A DNA stretch of 12,471 nucleotides, taken from an uncultured Bacilli bacterium. GTDB lineage: Bacteria > Bacillota_I > Bacilli_A > RFN20 > CAG-631. This document shows positions 1 through 6,642 of the stretch, piece after piece. Both the position numbers and the translations under genes were made by a program. Location: NCBI GenBank assembly GCA_934202505.1, contig CAKPXW010000044.1, forward strand, positions 1 to 12,471. Reading direction: 5' to 3'. Position 1 is the first letter of the stretch. Each line of letters begins with the position of its first letter. The notes under the pieces are model-generated. The model did not search any database. It saw nothing but the letters and a program-made list of their open reading frames with translations, and was not told the origin of the DNA.

Positions 1-733
1 TTAGCCAAACTACAGCATGAGGATTACTTAAATCAATACATGCGGAATATCCTTCCCACCATTTGCAAATAAATACATCATTATTAGCATCTTTTATTAA
101 CAAATCTTTCTTTTTAAGTTCTTCATAATTAGGTGTATTTAAAGATATGTATGGTGTCATCCAAACTGTTACAAAAAAGCCCATAGATTTTAATGTATCA
201 ATCATCTTTTTTGGATCATTAAATTTACTTTTAGAGAAAGAAAATTGTCCATAATAATCTTCCCATCCATCATCAATAATAATTTCTCCTGGATCTAAGT
301 TTGCTTCTAGAATACTTGAAGTATAATTAAGTATTTTCTCTTGATTTACATCTTTATTAAGTTCCATCCAAGTACAATATTGGGTATTTGTAAATAAACG
401 AATAAAAGGATGTTTTCCATTAAAATTATAATATTTTTCTTTTATATATTTATACGCTTCTAAAAAGGAGTCTTTTTGACCTACATCCATTTTACCATTA
501 GAACTTACTTCTAAAATACCATTTTTAAGTTCATAGGCAAAATATTTAGGAGCTACTATATACTTTCCTTTACTACTCATCAAAATAGGATTTACTTCAT
601 TATATGATTCACTTTTTGTGGCATCAAATTTAATATTTGAATTAATATCATATGGCATATTAACAGTTTCATCAATACATCCACTATACCAAACTTCATC
701 ATTATCAATTTGAAACTTAATTTGATTTTCCAT
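1..733 (-). CDS. GH31-family glycosidase (MYORG/YicI-like), 3' end beyond window
   Basis: Partial gene: 244 codons are visible from ATG at 733 and the frame is open to base 1. Residues 1-105 form a beta-rich N-terminal domain. The TIM barrel starts near residue 108, with HPFIRLFTNTQYCTWMEL, then KDVNQEKILNY, EIIIDDGWEDYYGQF (150-164), a D-P-K-K-M-I helix, GFFVTVWMTPYIS (185-197) and W-W-E-G-Y-S-A-C-I-D-L-S-N-P (225-238). This order is typical of the GH31 branch that includes MYORG-like alpha-galactosidases and other alpha-glycosidases. The nucleophile and acid/base residues would lie past the edge. There is no signal peptide, so it is probably cytoplasmic and cleaves imported oligosaccharide. 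The start overlaps the preceding gene by 17 nt, after a GGGGA-rich site, implying co-transcription and translational coupling. Bond specificity (alpha-glucoside, galactoside or other) cannot be decided. The TTA at bases 1-3 is in another frame and is not its stop. Confidence 0.85.
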   Translation of the reverse strand, partial: MENQIKFQIDNDEVWYSGCIDETVNMPYDINSNIKFDATKSESYNEVNPILMSSKGKYIVAPKYFAYELKNGILEVSSNGKMDVGQKDSFLEAYKYIKEKYYNFNGKHPFIRLFTNTQYCTWMELNKDVNQEKILNYTSSILEANLDPGEIIIDDGWEDYYGQFSFSKSKFNDPKKMIDTLKSMGFFVTVWMTPYISLNTPNYEELKKKDLLIKDANNDVFICKWWEGYSACIDLSNPHAVVWL

Positions 734-2927
734 ATTTATTTTTCCCCACTATTAATATTGTTAATATGCTAACTAAAAATATGATAGTAGATACATTACT
801 ACCACTACCCTTGCATCCTTTTTTTGTGGCTTTATCTTTTTTAAAGAAAATTTCTTTATTTGTATTCCCAACTTTTATTTCATAAATTTTATTATTTTCA
901 TTATTTGAAAGATCTTTGCAAGACACAATTAAATAATAAATTCCTTCTACATCAAATGTGACTTTTTCTAAATTTAAGTCTATTTCTTTACCATTTGGAG
1001 CATATAAATTTGTTTTGACATTAACTTTTCCATCATGAGCATCAATTGCTTTTATTGAAGGAATTATAAACTCACTATTAAGTGTATAACTATTATTAAT
1101 TGTACCATCAATAATAATTTCTGGAGCATCTGTATCACAGATATCTATTTTCTTTATAGATACAGGACCTGAAACAATATTAGAAAAGCCTAAATAAATA
1201 AATCCTTCATTATCCGAAATTGTAGAAGCTAACACTGAATTATTAAGTTCATAATTTTTATTTATTTGACCATTTACAATAAACACTATGTTATCTGTAT
1301 TTTCTTTTTTTCTTAAAGATAATGTTAAATTGTTATTATTTCCTCCAGCATAAGAGTGGTTTGCTACAACCATTCTTCCACCAGAAAGTGGTTTGTAGTC
1401 AATATTACAATAATACATTCCATCATTATCTTTATAAATTAATACATAAAGTCCTGGTGCTGATGAATTTTTAATATAATCTTGTTCATCAAAATAATAT
1501 TGAGAAAAGCAAGCGTAACGAGTAAAGTTAATTCCTAGCCAAGCTCCTTTAAGGGTTGATAGTTCAACATTTAGTTGAATTCCTTCTTCAAGTGAAAAAG
1601 GTAACATACAATAACTATTTCCTGAAACAACAATGTTATCATCAACCATACTAATAGCCCCTTTATAATGAGACATATCTTTAGTTAATGTATAAGGATC
1701 TTGACCATGAGTATTATATTTTACATATACTCTTGAAAATAATTTGCTTGTTCCGTATTCATTTGTAGCAGAATAATATATTTTATGTTCTCCAACGATT
1801 GTTGGCTTAAATAAATGATTATTGATTTTTACTTCATTTCCTTCTGGATCAACTACACTTGTTTTAAGTTCATATTTGCTTCCATCAGGATAAGATAAAG
1901 GTTGTATGAAATAATTTTCTCCTACTCTACCATTTTTTTCAGGAATTGTATTCCAATAAATAATAGGCATATTAGGAGCAATAACTGCCGCTAAGGAAAA
2001 TTTATCAGTATATGTGTTATTTGCCATGTCAGATGCTTTTATTTCAAAAGTATAAATTCCTTCATAATCAGGAATAAAAGATTTTGCATTTTTTCCAAGA
2101 TCAATTGTATTATTATAAGGATCTTGACATGTTAGATAATAATCAATATTTTCATCGACATTATCAGTAAATTTAATTTCTGGAAAAACATATTCCTTCA
2201 TAGCATAAATTTCTTCTGGCAAGTGATATTTAAAATCATTAGGAGTAGGTTTTTTACCATCTTTTAAAGGCTCATTTTCATTTATTGCTATTTTAAAAAT
2301 CTTAATTCCTAAATAATGTAAGTTAATGTAATTATCTGGTGTCGCAATTGTTTCACTAGTGCCGCATGAATGAACTCCATTTTTACAATTGTCATTTTTA
2401 CAATTAACTTTTGATTGAACTAATTCAATTTTTAAATAAGCTTTCTTTAATGAACGAACATAGTTTGATAAATCTATTTCTTCTACAAACTTTATGTTTT
2501 CTCTTGCAGAAATTGAATATATACAATTGTTAAAATTTTCAATATTTTCACTTACATAAAAATTTATTTTATTTTCTTGTGCAACTATTTCATTATTTTG
2601 ATTCCAGTTTTTTAAAGTTATATCAATATGCAATCCATTTAATAATCTACTTTCATCCCCTAGAGTGTATATTAAATAAGAATTATCACTAATCAATACA
2701 GGATCTCCCCAAGAAGATGAAGGAACTGCTCCATGGTCTTTACTACCATCTCCTGATATATCTTTTATGCTACTTGCTTTAGACATACTAACTGGATTTG
2801 TATCAAATGCATCATCATAATTAAAAGATGAGCTAGCATTTACTATCAATTTATTATTACTTGCTATATTAGATATAAATGGAAAAAGAAGTAAACTTAT
2901 TAAACTAATTATTTTATACTTTTTCAT
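717..2927 (-). CDS. Multidomain surface protein with Ig-like, lectin-like and 'WNQN' modules and TKKGCKG tail
   Basis: 736 aa, exported. Signal peptide about 1-31 (MKKYK, hydrophobic stretch, likely cleavage after VNA). Residues about 60-217 are one copy of the beta-sandwich module found three times in the 778-aa protein of this locus (shared H-G-x-V-P, W-G, S-Y-L-x-Y, W-N-Q-N, Y/F-V-S, Q-S-K, L-G-x-K), with an extra Cys-containing insertion at 173-201. Next come two Ig/cadherin-like beta domains (about 232-315 and 318-405), a roughly 190-aa beta-rich domain resembling a ConA/laminin-G-type lectin fold (about 408-597), and a DUF5011-like Ig domain (about 598-687: D-T-D-A-P-E-I, D-A-H-D-G-K-V, V-E-G-I-Y). 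The C terminus is TKKGCKG (701-707), a transmembrane helix (about 711-727) and a basic tail. AGGGGG (2933-2938), touching the stop of the preceding permease, precedes the start by 5 nt. Likely role: glycan capture at the envelope. The lectin fold and ligand are inference. Confidence 0.85.
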   Translation of the reverse strand: MKKYKIISLISLLLFPFISNIASNNKLIVNASSSFNYDDAFDTNPVSMSKASSIKDISGDGSKDHGAVPSSSWGDPVLISDNSYLIYTLGDESRLLNGLHIDITLKNWNQNNEIVAQENKINFYVSENIENFNNCIYSISARENIKFVEEIDLSNYVRSLKKAYLKIELVQSKVNCKNDNCKNGVHSCGTSETIATPDNYINLHYLGIKIFKIAINENEPLKDGKKPTPNDFKYHLPEEIYAMKEYVFPEIKFTDNVDENIDYYLTCQDPYNNTIDLGKNAKSFIPDYEGIYTFEIKASDMANNTYTDKFSLAAVIAPNMPIIYWNTIPEKNGRVGENYFIQPLSYPDGSKYELKTSVVDPEGNEVKINNHLFKPTIVGEHKIYYSATNEYGTSKLFSRVYVKYNTHGQDPYTLTKDMSHYKGAISMVDDNIVVSGNSYCMLPFSLEEGIQLNVELSTLKGAWLGINFTRYACFSQYYFDEQDYIKNSSAPGLYVLIYKDNDGMYYCNIDYKPLSGGRMVVANHSYAGGNNNNLTLSLRKKENTDNIVFIVNGQINKNYELNNSVLASTISDNEGFIYLGFSNIVSGPVSIKKIDICDTDAPEIIIDGTINNSYTLNSEFIIPSIKAIDAHDGKVNVKTNLYAPNGKEIDLNLEKVTFDVEGIYYLIVSCKDLSNNENNKIYEIKVGNTNKEIFFKKDKATKKGCKGSGSNVSTIIFLVSILTILIVGKNKYGKSN
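2277..2744 (-). other. Fourth copy of the 'WNQN' beta-sandwich module (protein domain)
   Basis: Encodes about residues 62-217 of the 736-aa surface protein. It aligns with the three tandem modules of the 778-aa protein through H-G-A-V-P, S-W-G, N-S-Y-L-I-Y, the N-W-N-Q-N core, E-N-K-I-N-F-Y-V-S, I-D-L-S-N-Y, L-K-I-E-L-V-Q-S-K and L-G-I-K. It differs by an insertion carrying C176, C181 and C188. The pattern suggests a galactose-binding-like or CBM-like fold, which is inference. Confidence 0.7.
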
Positions 2928-2936
2928 AATAACCCC

Positions 2937-3749
2937 CTATAGTTTTAATCCACTTGATACAACACCTTCAACATATACTTTATTAGTAAAGAAGAACAAA
3001 ATTATTAAAGGTGTCGAAGCAAGTAAATATGCTGCAAAAGAAACTGGTAAAGATGTTGTCGAATCATAAAATTCTACTTTCAATCCAGCTGCAATTGTAT
3101 ATTTTTCTTTGCTCATAATTAACATTGGCCAACCAAAATCTCCCCAAGCTCCAGTAAATTGCATTATTGCTATCGTTGCAAGTATTGGAAAAGCTAATGG
3201 AATAGCAATATATAAATATTTTTGAAAATCATTACAACCATCAATTTCAGCTGATTCAAATAAAGCATTTGGTAAACTTCTAAAGTAACAGATTAATAAA
3301 AATGTTGTTCCAGTTGAAAAAGTTGGAGGTAAAATTAAAGCCCAAAGAGTATTATTTAAATGTAAATTATGAAATAAGCTAACTGTAGGAACAAGAGTTA
3401 ATACTCCAGGAACCATATTTAAGCCTAAAATCAAGACAAATAACACTTTAGAACCTAAAAATTTTAATTTGGATATAGAAAAGGCTGCCATAGAAGTTAC
3501 AAATATAGTTGTAATTGTACTAATTCCTGCAACTAAAATAGTTCTTAACATATATGGAGCTATTCTTTTATAAGCAAGAACAACATTTTCTCCTCTTAAT
3601 GGAAATGTAGGAATCCATTTATATAATAAATATTGATTTGGTGATTTAAATGCACACCAAAAAGCCATCATCAAAGGAAATAATCCTAAAAAGAATAAAA
3701 TACAAATAATAACATTTAAGATTATTTGACTAGTATTACTTTTATGCAT
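2937..3749 (-). CDS. Carbohydrate ABC transporter permease, MalG type
   Basis: 270 aa, inner-membrane subunit of a CUT1-type sugar importer. It has about six hydrophobic segments (roughly 9-30, 70-92, 102-125, 135-156, 183-200 and 238-255). The cytoplasmic EAA loop that docks the ATPase is visible at 165-186: E-S-A-E-I-D-G, then nine residues, then I-A-I-P-L-A. The C-terminal S-S-G-L-K-L resembles the usual ends of MalG proteins (G-A-V-K-G). Length is typical of the family. A strong GGAGGATAAC site stands just before the ATG. The start overlaps the MalF-type gene by 8 nt, so the two permeases are translationally coupled. It should heterodimerise with that protein. No ATPase gene is present, so it probably uses a shared MsmX/MsmK-like ATPase encoded elsewhere. 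Confidence 0.95.
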   Translation of the reverse strand: MHKSNTSQIILNVIICILFFLGLFPLMMAFWCAFKSPNQYLLYKWIPTFPLRGENVVLAYKRIAPYMLRTILVAGISTITTIFVTSMAAFSISKLKFLGSKVLFVLILGLNMVPGVLTLVPTVSLFHNLHLNNTLWALILPPTFSTGTTFLLICYFRSLPNALFESAEIDGCNDFQKYLYIAIPLAFPILATIAIMQFTGAWGDFGWPMLIMSKEKYTIAAGLKVEFYDSTTSLPVSFAAYLLASTPLIILFFFTNKVYVEGVVSSGLKL

Positions 3750-4632
3750 TGTTATCCTCCTTTGAATTTAAAAATCTATATGTAACTATCGTGATTAACA
3801 TAATAACAATAAATAGTATAACTCCAATCGCTGAGGCTTTTCCTATGCTTTGATTTGTATTAACTAATTGATACATATAATAAGCAGGAACATGAATTTT
3901 TGTTCCAACACGATCAGCAAATAAAAGTTGATTTGAATAATCTTGGAATATATTAATAATTCCAAAAACAACAATATATTTTATTTGACCAATTAAATAT
4001 GGTAAATCAATTATTAATATTCTTCTAAATGTTTTACAACCATCAACCTTACTTGCTTCAATAACATCACTTGGAATATTTGCAAGTCCTGAATATACAA
4101 TAATTGCTGATACTCCAGGTAGCCATGGAAATCCCATAAAAATTAAAGAACCAATAATATGATTTCTATCTAAAAAATCGATGTTTTTGCTTGTAATATG
4201 TAAAAGTTGTAATAATTCATTTAATAATCCGCCTTCATACGAATAAATGTTTGACCAAATAAGAGAATATACAATTGATGGACAAACAATTGGAAGTAAA
4301 ATTAAGATTCTATATAATGATTTTAATTTTTTGTTTTTAACTAAATATATCAATTCTCCATAAACAAAAGGAATTGTACAATTAATAATAAAACGTGGAG
4401 TTTGTAATAAAAACATCGTTTTAATTGATGATAAAAAGATAGGATCTTTGAATAACTCTTTATAATTACTTAAAGAAATTGATCCTTTTAATGGGTCAGT
4501 AATTTTTTGTAAGTCAAAAAATGACATTAATATTCCTCTAATTGGAGGATATATTGAAAAAACTGCAAGGCCTATCACTAAAGGCAAAGCCATTAGATAA
4601 GCCATATAATGGCGTTTAATATACTTAATCAT
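3742..4632 (-). CDS. Carbohydrate ABC transporter permease, MalF type
   Basis: 296 aa, the MalF/UgpA-type partner of the adjacent permease. The N terminus is basic, followed by a first membrane span at about 10-30 with the usual Y-P-P-I-R-G motif. Further spans lie at about 78-97, 108-128, 158-180, 215-232 and 266-287. The EAA loop is at 192-213: E-A-S-K-V-D-G-C-K-T-F, then I-I-D-L-P. Length matches short Gram-positive MalF homologues that lack the large periplasmic loop of E. coli MalF. AAGGATTAAAAGAAA precedes the start. It is 6 nt downstream of the Ig-like gene and overlaps the MalG-type gene by 8 nt. It imports an oligosaccharide delivered by the lipoprotein at 5073-6569. The exact sugar is not deducible from the sequence. 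Confidence 0.95.
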   Translation of the reverse strand: MIKYIKRHYMAYLMALPLVIGLAVFSIYPPIRGILMSFFDLQKITDPLKGSISLSNYKELFKDPIFLSSIKTMFLLQTPRFIINCTIPFVYGELIYLVKNKKLKSLYRILILLPIVCPSIVYSLIWSNIYSYEGGLLNELLQLLHITSKNIDFLDRNHIIGSLIFMGFPWLPGVSAIIVYSGLANIPSDVIEASKVDGCKTFRRILIIDLPYLIGQIKYIVVFGIINIFQDYSNQLLFADRVGTKIHVPAYYMYQLVNTNQSIGKASAIGVILFIVIMLITIVTYRFLNSKEDNNA

Positions 4633-4638
4633 TTTCTT

Positions 4639-5076
4639 TTAATCCTTTGGTTTTTTTACCATTTTTAATGTAATAGCAGTTTTGGCATTTACTTCCCAAA
4701 TTATTGAATTACTTTGGTCTCTAATTACTATTTCAACATCTTCAAGTTTTACAAACGCCGTTGCTGTGTATGGTGTATAAGTTAAGGTAGCATACCCATC
4801 ATTATCAGTTTTTGTCGTATATGCTACCATACTTCCCGCACTTGGAAGAGCGTATATTTCATGATTTTTACAAGGTTTATTAAAATGAGTAACTTGTACT
4901 TTAATTGTTACACGCTCTTTTGAATCAGCATATGGAGTTTCATTGGAAATATATGCAATATCAATGTCATATGTTTTAGCCCAAATACAATCAAAGATAA
5001 AACCTATTGAAAAAAAAGCAATTAAAGATAAAGCAATTATGTATTTTAATTTTAGCTTTAACTTATGTTTTTTCAT
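4639..5076 (-). CDS. Small membrane-anchored Ig-like protein within the ABC operon
   Basis: 145 aa from the chosen start; I recognise no named family. The first residues are very basic (MKKHKLKLKLK), then one hydrophobic helix (about 11-28) gives either an N-in/C-out membrane anchor or an uncleaved signal. The remaining 110 residues are beta-rich. R-V-T-I-K-V-Q-V, A-Y-T-T-K-T-D-N-D-G-Y-A-T-L-T-Y-T and a terminal K-T-A-I-T-L-K strand resemble a single invasin/Big_1-type Ig domain. I chose the ATG at 5076 because it makes a 4-nt ATGA overlap with the lipoprotein stop and has GGATGGAA just upstream; the ATG 9 nt earlier (5085) has no comparable site. Its place between the binding protein and the permeases suggests an extracytoplasmic accessory to this transporter. 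That role is inference. Confidence 0.75.
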   Translation of the reverse strand: MKKHKLKLKLKYIIALSLIAFFSIGFIFDCIWAKTYDIDIAYISNETPYADSKERVTIKVQVTHFNKPCKNHEIYALPSAGSMVAYTTKTDNDGYATLTYTPYTATAFVKLEDVEIVIRDQSNSIIWEVNAKTAITLKMVKKPKD

Positions 5077-6569
5077 ATATTCCATCCAGTTGTATCAATA
5101 TTTAAACTTGATACTAACTTTAATGCTCCTTTTATTTGCTCATCATTTAATGTGATAAAAAATTCATTGGAAGTTGTTTGACCAGTTACCCAGTTAGCAA
5201 ATGATGCATTGATAACAGTATTGTTAGCATAAATAAAACCAAGAGGCCATTCTGAGTCATTAATTTGAGGGAATTCTTTCTCGAACCATCCAGCATCATC
5301 AAGTATAGAAGGATGAGAATTTGTTTTAATAGCTGGTAATCCATTACTATATTCTTCAACCATTGAAGTAATAGCATCTGGTGTTGTCAAATACATTAAA
5401 AAGTCAATAGCTTTTTCTAATAATTCATCATTTCCTTCTACTGCAGGTTTTAAGATATTAAACGACATTAATACTGAACTTTCAAAGCCATCATTTATCT
5501 TGCCATATTCAATATTTGAAGCATAAGATGAAGTATCACTTTGTAATACTGCAGGCACAAACATATCGAAATCAAATTGACGAACTGTATCTGATAATTC
5601 ATTAGTATAATACCAAATACCTTGACTTTTCATAGCAACTTTTCCTTCATCCCATTTTCCTGTCCATTCACTTATTGATTGCCAACCAGTTGGTAAAAAT
5701 TCGGAATAGTATTTATATGCTTGATTGTATAAAGCCTTAGCAGTAGGGCAGGTATTAGGATCAAATTTCTTTTCAAGAACTGCTCTTAATAATTCATTAG
5801 TAGTTGTTTTACCATCATTGTTATAGTCTGTTTCACTCATCATTGCTTTAGCAAAACCTGGTGCTAAGTTATATTTAAAAGCCCAACTATCTGATAAACC
5901 AATAGATGAGTCACCAGAATATGGCGCAAAAGCATAATCTACACTTGATATTTTCTTAACTTGATCAGCTAAAGTTGTCATTTCTTTCCATGTTTTAGGA
6001 GTACTTAAATTGTTTTCTTCAAATAATGTTTTATTATAAAATACACTAGTTGCACATCCAGCATCTAAAACAAAAGGTATGGAAACGATTTGATTTTTAG
6101 CATTTAATACTTCTTTATCTTGCCAAACATAATCATAAAACAAATCTTTCCAATGTTCATTTCCTTCAACATAAGGATTTGGTCTTTCTAAATATGAAGT
6201 TAAATCTACATATAAATCATCTTCTTGCATGCCTGTTCCAAAAGTAAATCCGATAGCTGGACATTTTTTTACATTGATTTGATTATTAAACCACGTTCTA
6301 ATATTTCCTATATTATCAGTTGGTTTTGCATAATCTGTTGCCCAAGTAATTTTAGTACCAGTAAGTTTCTCATAAGATGCTGCTATATATCTACTAGCAT
6401 TTATTGGATTTGGTTGATCTGGTGTAGGTTTTTCATTTAGAGTAGGCATTAATGAATGTAAATCTACATAAAGTGAACTTTTTGTTAGATCAGTGTCATC
6501 TTTTTTACAAGATGTAACGGAAAATGCCATACACATAAATAAAAATGCTGATATTTTTCTTGTTTTCAT
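5073..6569 (-). CDS. ABC transporter sugar-binding lipoprotein (SBP_bac_1/MalE-like)
   Basis: 498 aa. A lipoprotein signal (MKTRKISAFLFMCMAFSVTSC) has a V-T-S-C lipobox, so Cys21 should be lipidated and the protein tethered outside the membrane. The mature part has the usual layout of family 1 carbohydrate-binding proteins: an early L-T-G-T-K-I-T-W segment, F-Y-N-K-T-L-F-E-E-N-N-L-S-T-P-K-T-W-K-E-M (the typical 'P-x-T-W-x-E' signature), G-I-W-Y-Y, and a C-terminal A-I-D-F-L-M-Y-L-T-T-P-D-A helix. It is somewhat longer than MalE (about 370-400 aa), as is common for binders of larger oligosaccharides. The ATG at 6569 was chosen because AAAGGTGG lies 7 nt upstream. The longer frame starts at a GTG at 6605 inside a hairpin and would spoil the signal peptide. 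The TGA stop overlaps the next start as ATGA. Confidence 0.93.
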   Translation of the reverse strand: MKTRKISAFLFMCMAFSVTSCKKDDTDLTKSSLYVDLHSLMPTLNEKPTPDQPNPINASRYIAASYEKLTGTKITWATDYAKPTDNIGNIRTWFNNQINVKKCPAIGFTFGTGMQEDDLYVDLTSYLERPNPYVEGNEHWKDLFYDYVWQDKEVLNAKNQIVSIPFVLDAGCATSVFYNKTLFEENNLSTPKTWKEMTTLADQVKKISSVDYAFAPYSGDSSIGLSDSWAFKYNLAPGFAKAMMSETDYNNDGKTTTNELLRAVLEKKFDPNTCPTAKALYNQAYKYYSEFLPTGWQSISEWTGKWDEGKVAMKSQGIWYYTNELSDTVRQFDFDMFVPAVLQSDTSSYASNIEYGKINDGFESSVLMSFNILKPAVEGNDELLEKAIDFLMYLTTPDAITSMVEEYSNGLPAIKTNSHPSILDDAGWFEKEFPQINDSEWPLGFIYANNTVINASFANWVTGQTTSNEFFITLNDEQIKGALKLVSSLNIDTTGWNI

Positions 6570-6576
6570 ATTTATT

Positions 6577-6584
6577 CCACCTTT
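6577..6584 (-). promoter_or_regulatory. Ribosome binding site of the sugar-binding lipoprotein
   Basis: Minus-strand AAAGGTGG, 7 nt before the ATG at 6569. This is what decides the start: neither the GTG at 6605 nor the ATG at 6587 has a correctly spaced site. Confidence 0.75.
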
Positions 6585-6592
6585 CATAATAG

Positions 6593-6625
6593 ACAATAAT
6601 TGCACCTTAATGATGCAATTATTGT
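6593..6625 (-). promoter_or_regulatory. Perfect 12-bp intercistronic hairpin
   Basis: The arms ACAATAATTGCA (6593-6604) and TGCAATTATTGT (6614-6625) are exactly complementary around a 9-nt loop. The element fills the 73-nt gap between the first surface-protein gene and the sugar-binding lipoprotein gene, ending 8 nt before the latter's Shine-Dalgarno. In the direction of transcription it is not followed by a T-run, so it does not look like a full intrinsic terminator. It may cap and stabilise the upstream mRNA after processing, act as a partial attenuator, or modulate ribosome access. Only the inverted repeat is directly seen. Confidence 0.65.
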
Positions 6626-6642
6626 AATAAGTTTATCTTATA

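Noticed and set aside
5073..5076. TGA reassigned to Trp (Mycoplasma-type code)
   Set aside because: TGA ends the lipoprotein exactly at an ATGA overlap with the next gene, and Trp positions in conserved motifs use TGG.
4943..5155. 70-codon plus-strand open frame
   Set aside because: It lies opposite the Ig-like and lipoprotein genes, lacks a convincing ribosome site and is a low-complexity antisense shadow.
6225..6440. 71-codon plus-strand frame, and a 63-codon minus frame at 5186-5377
   Set aside because: Both are out of frame inside the sugar-binding lipoprotein gene, which has clear family features throughout.
6570..6605. Longer N terminus for the sugar-binding lipoprotein (GTG start at 6605)
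   Set aside because: It would start inside a hairpin, without a spaced ribosome site, and would add a non-signal extension before a good lipoprotein signal peptide.
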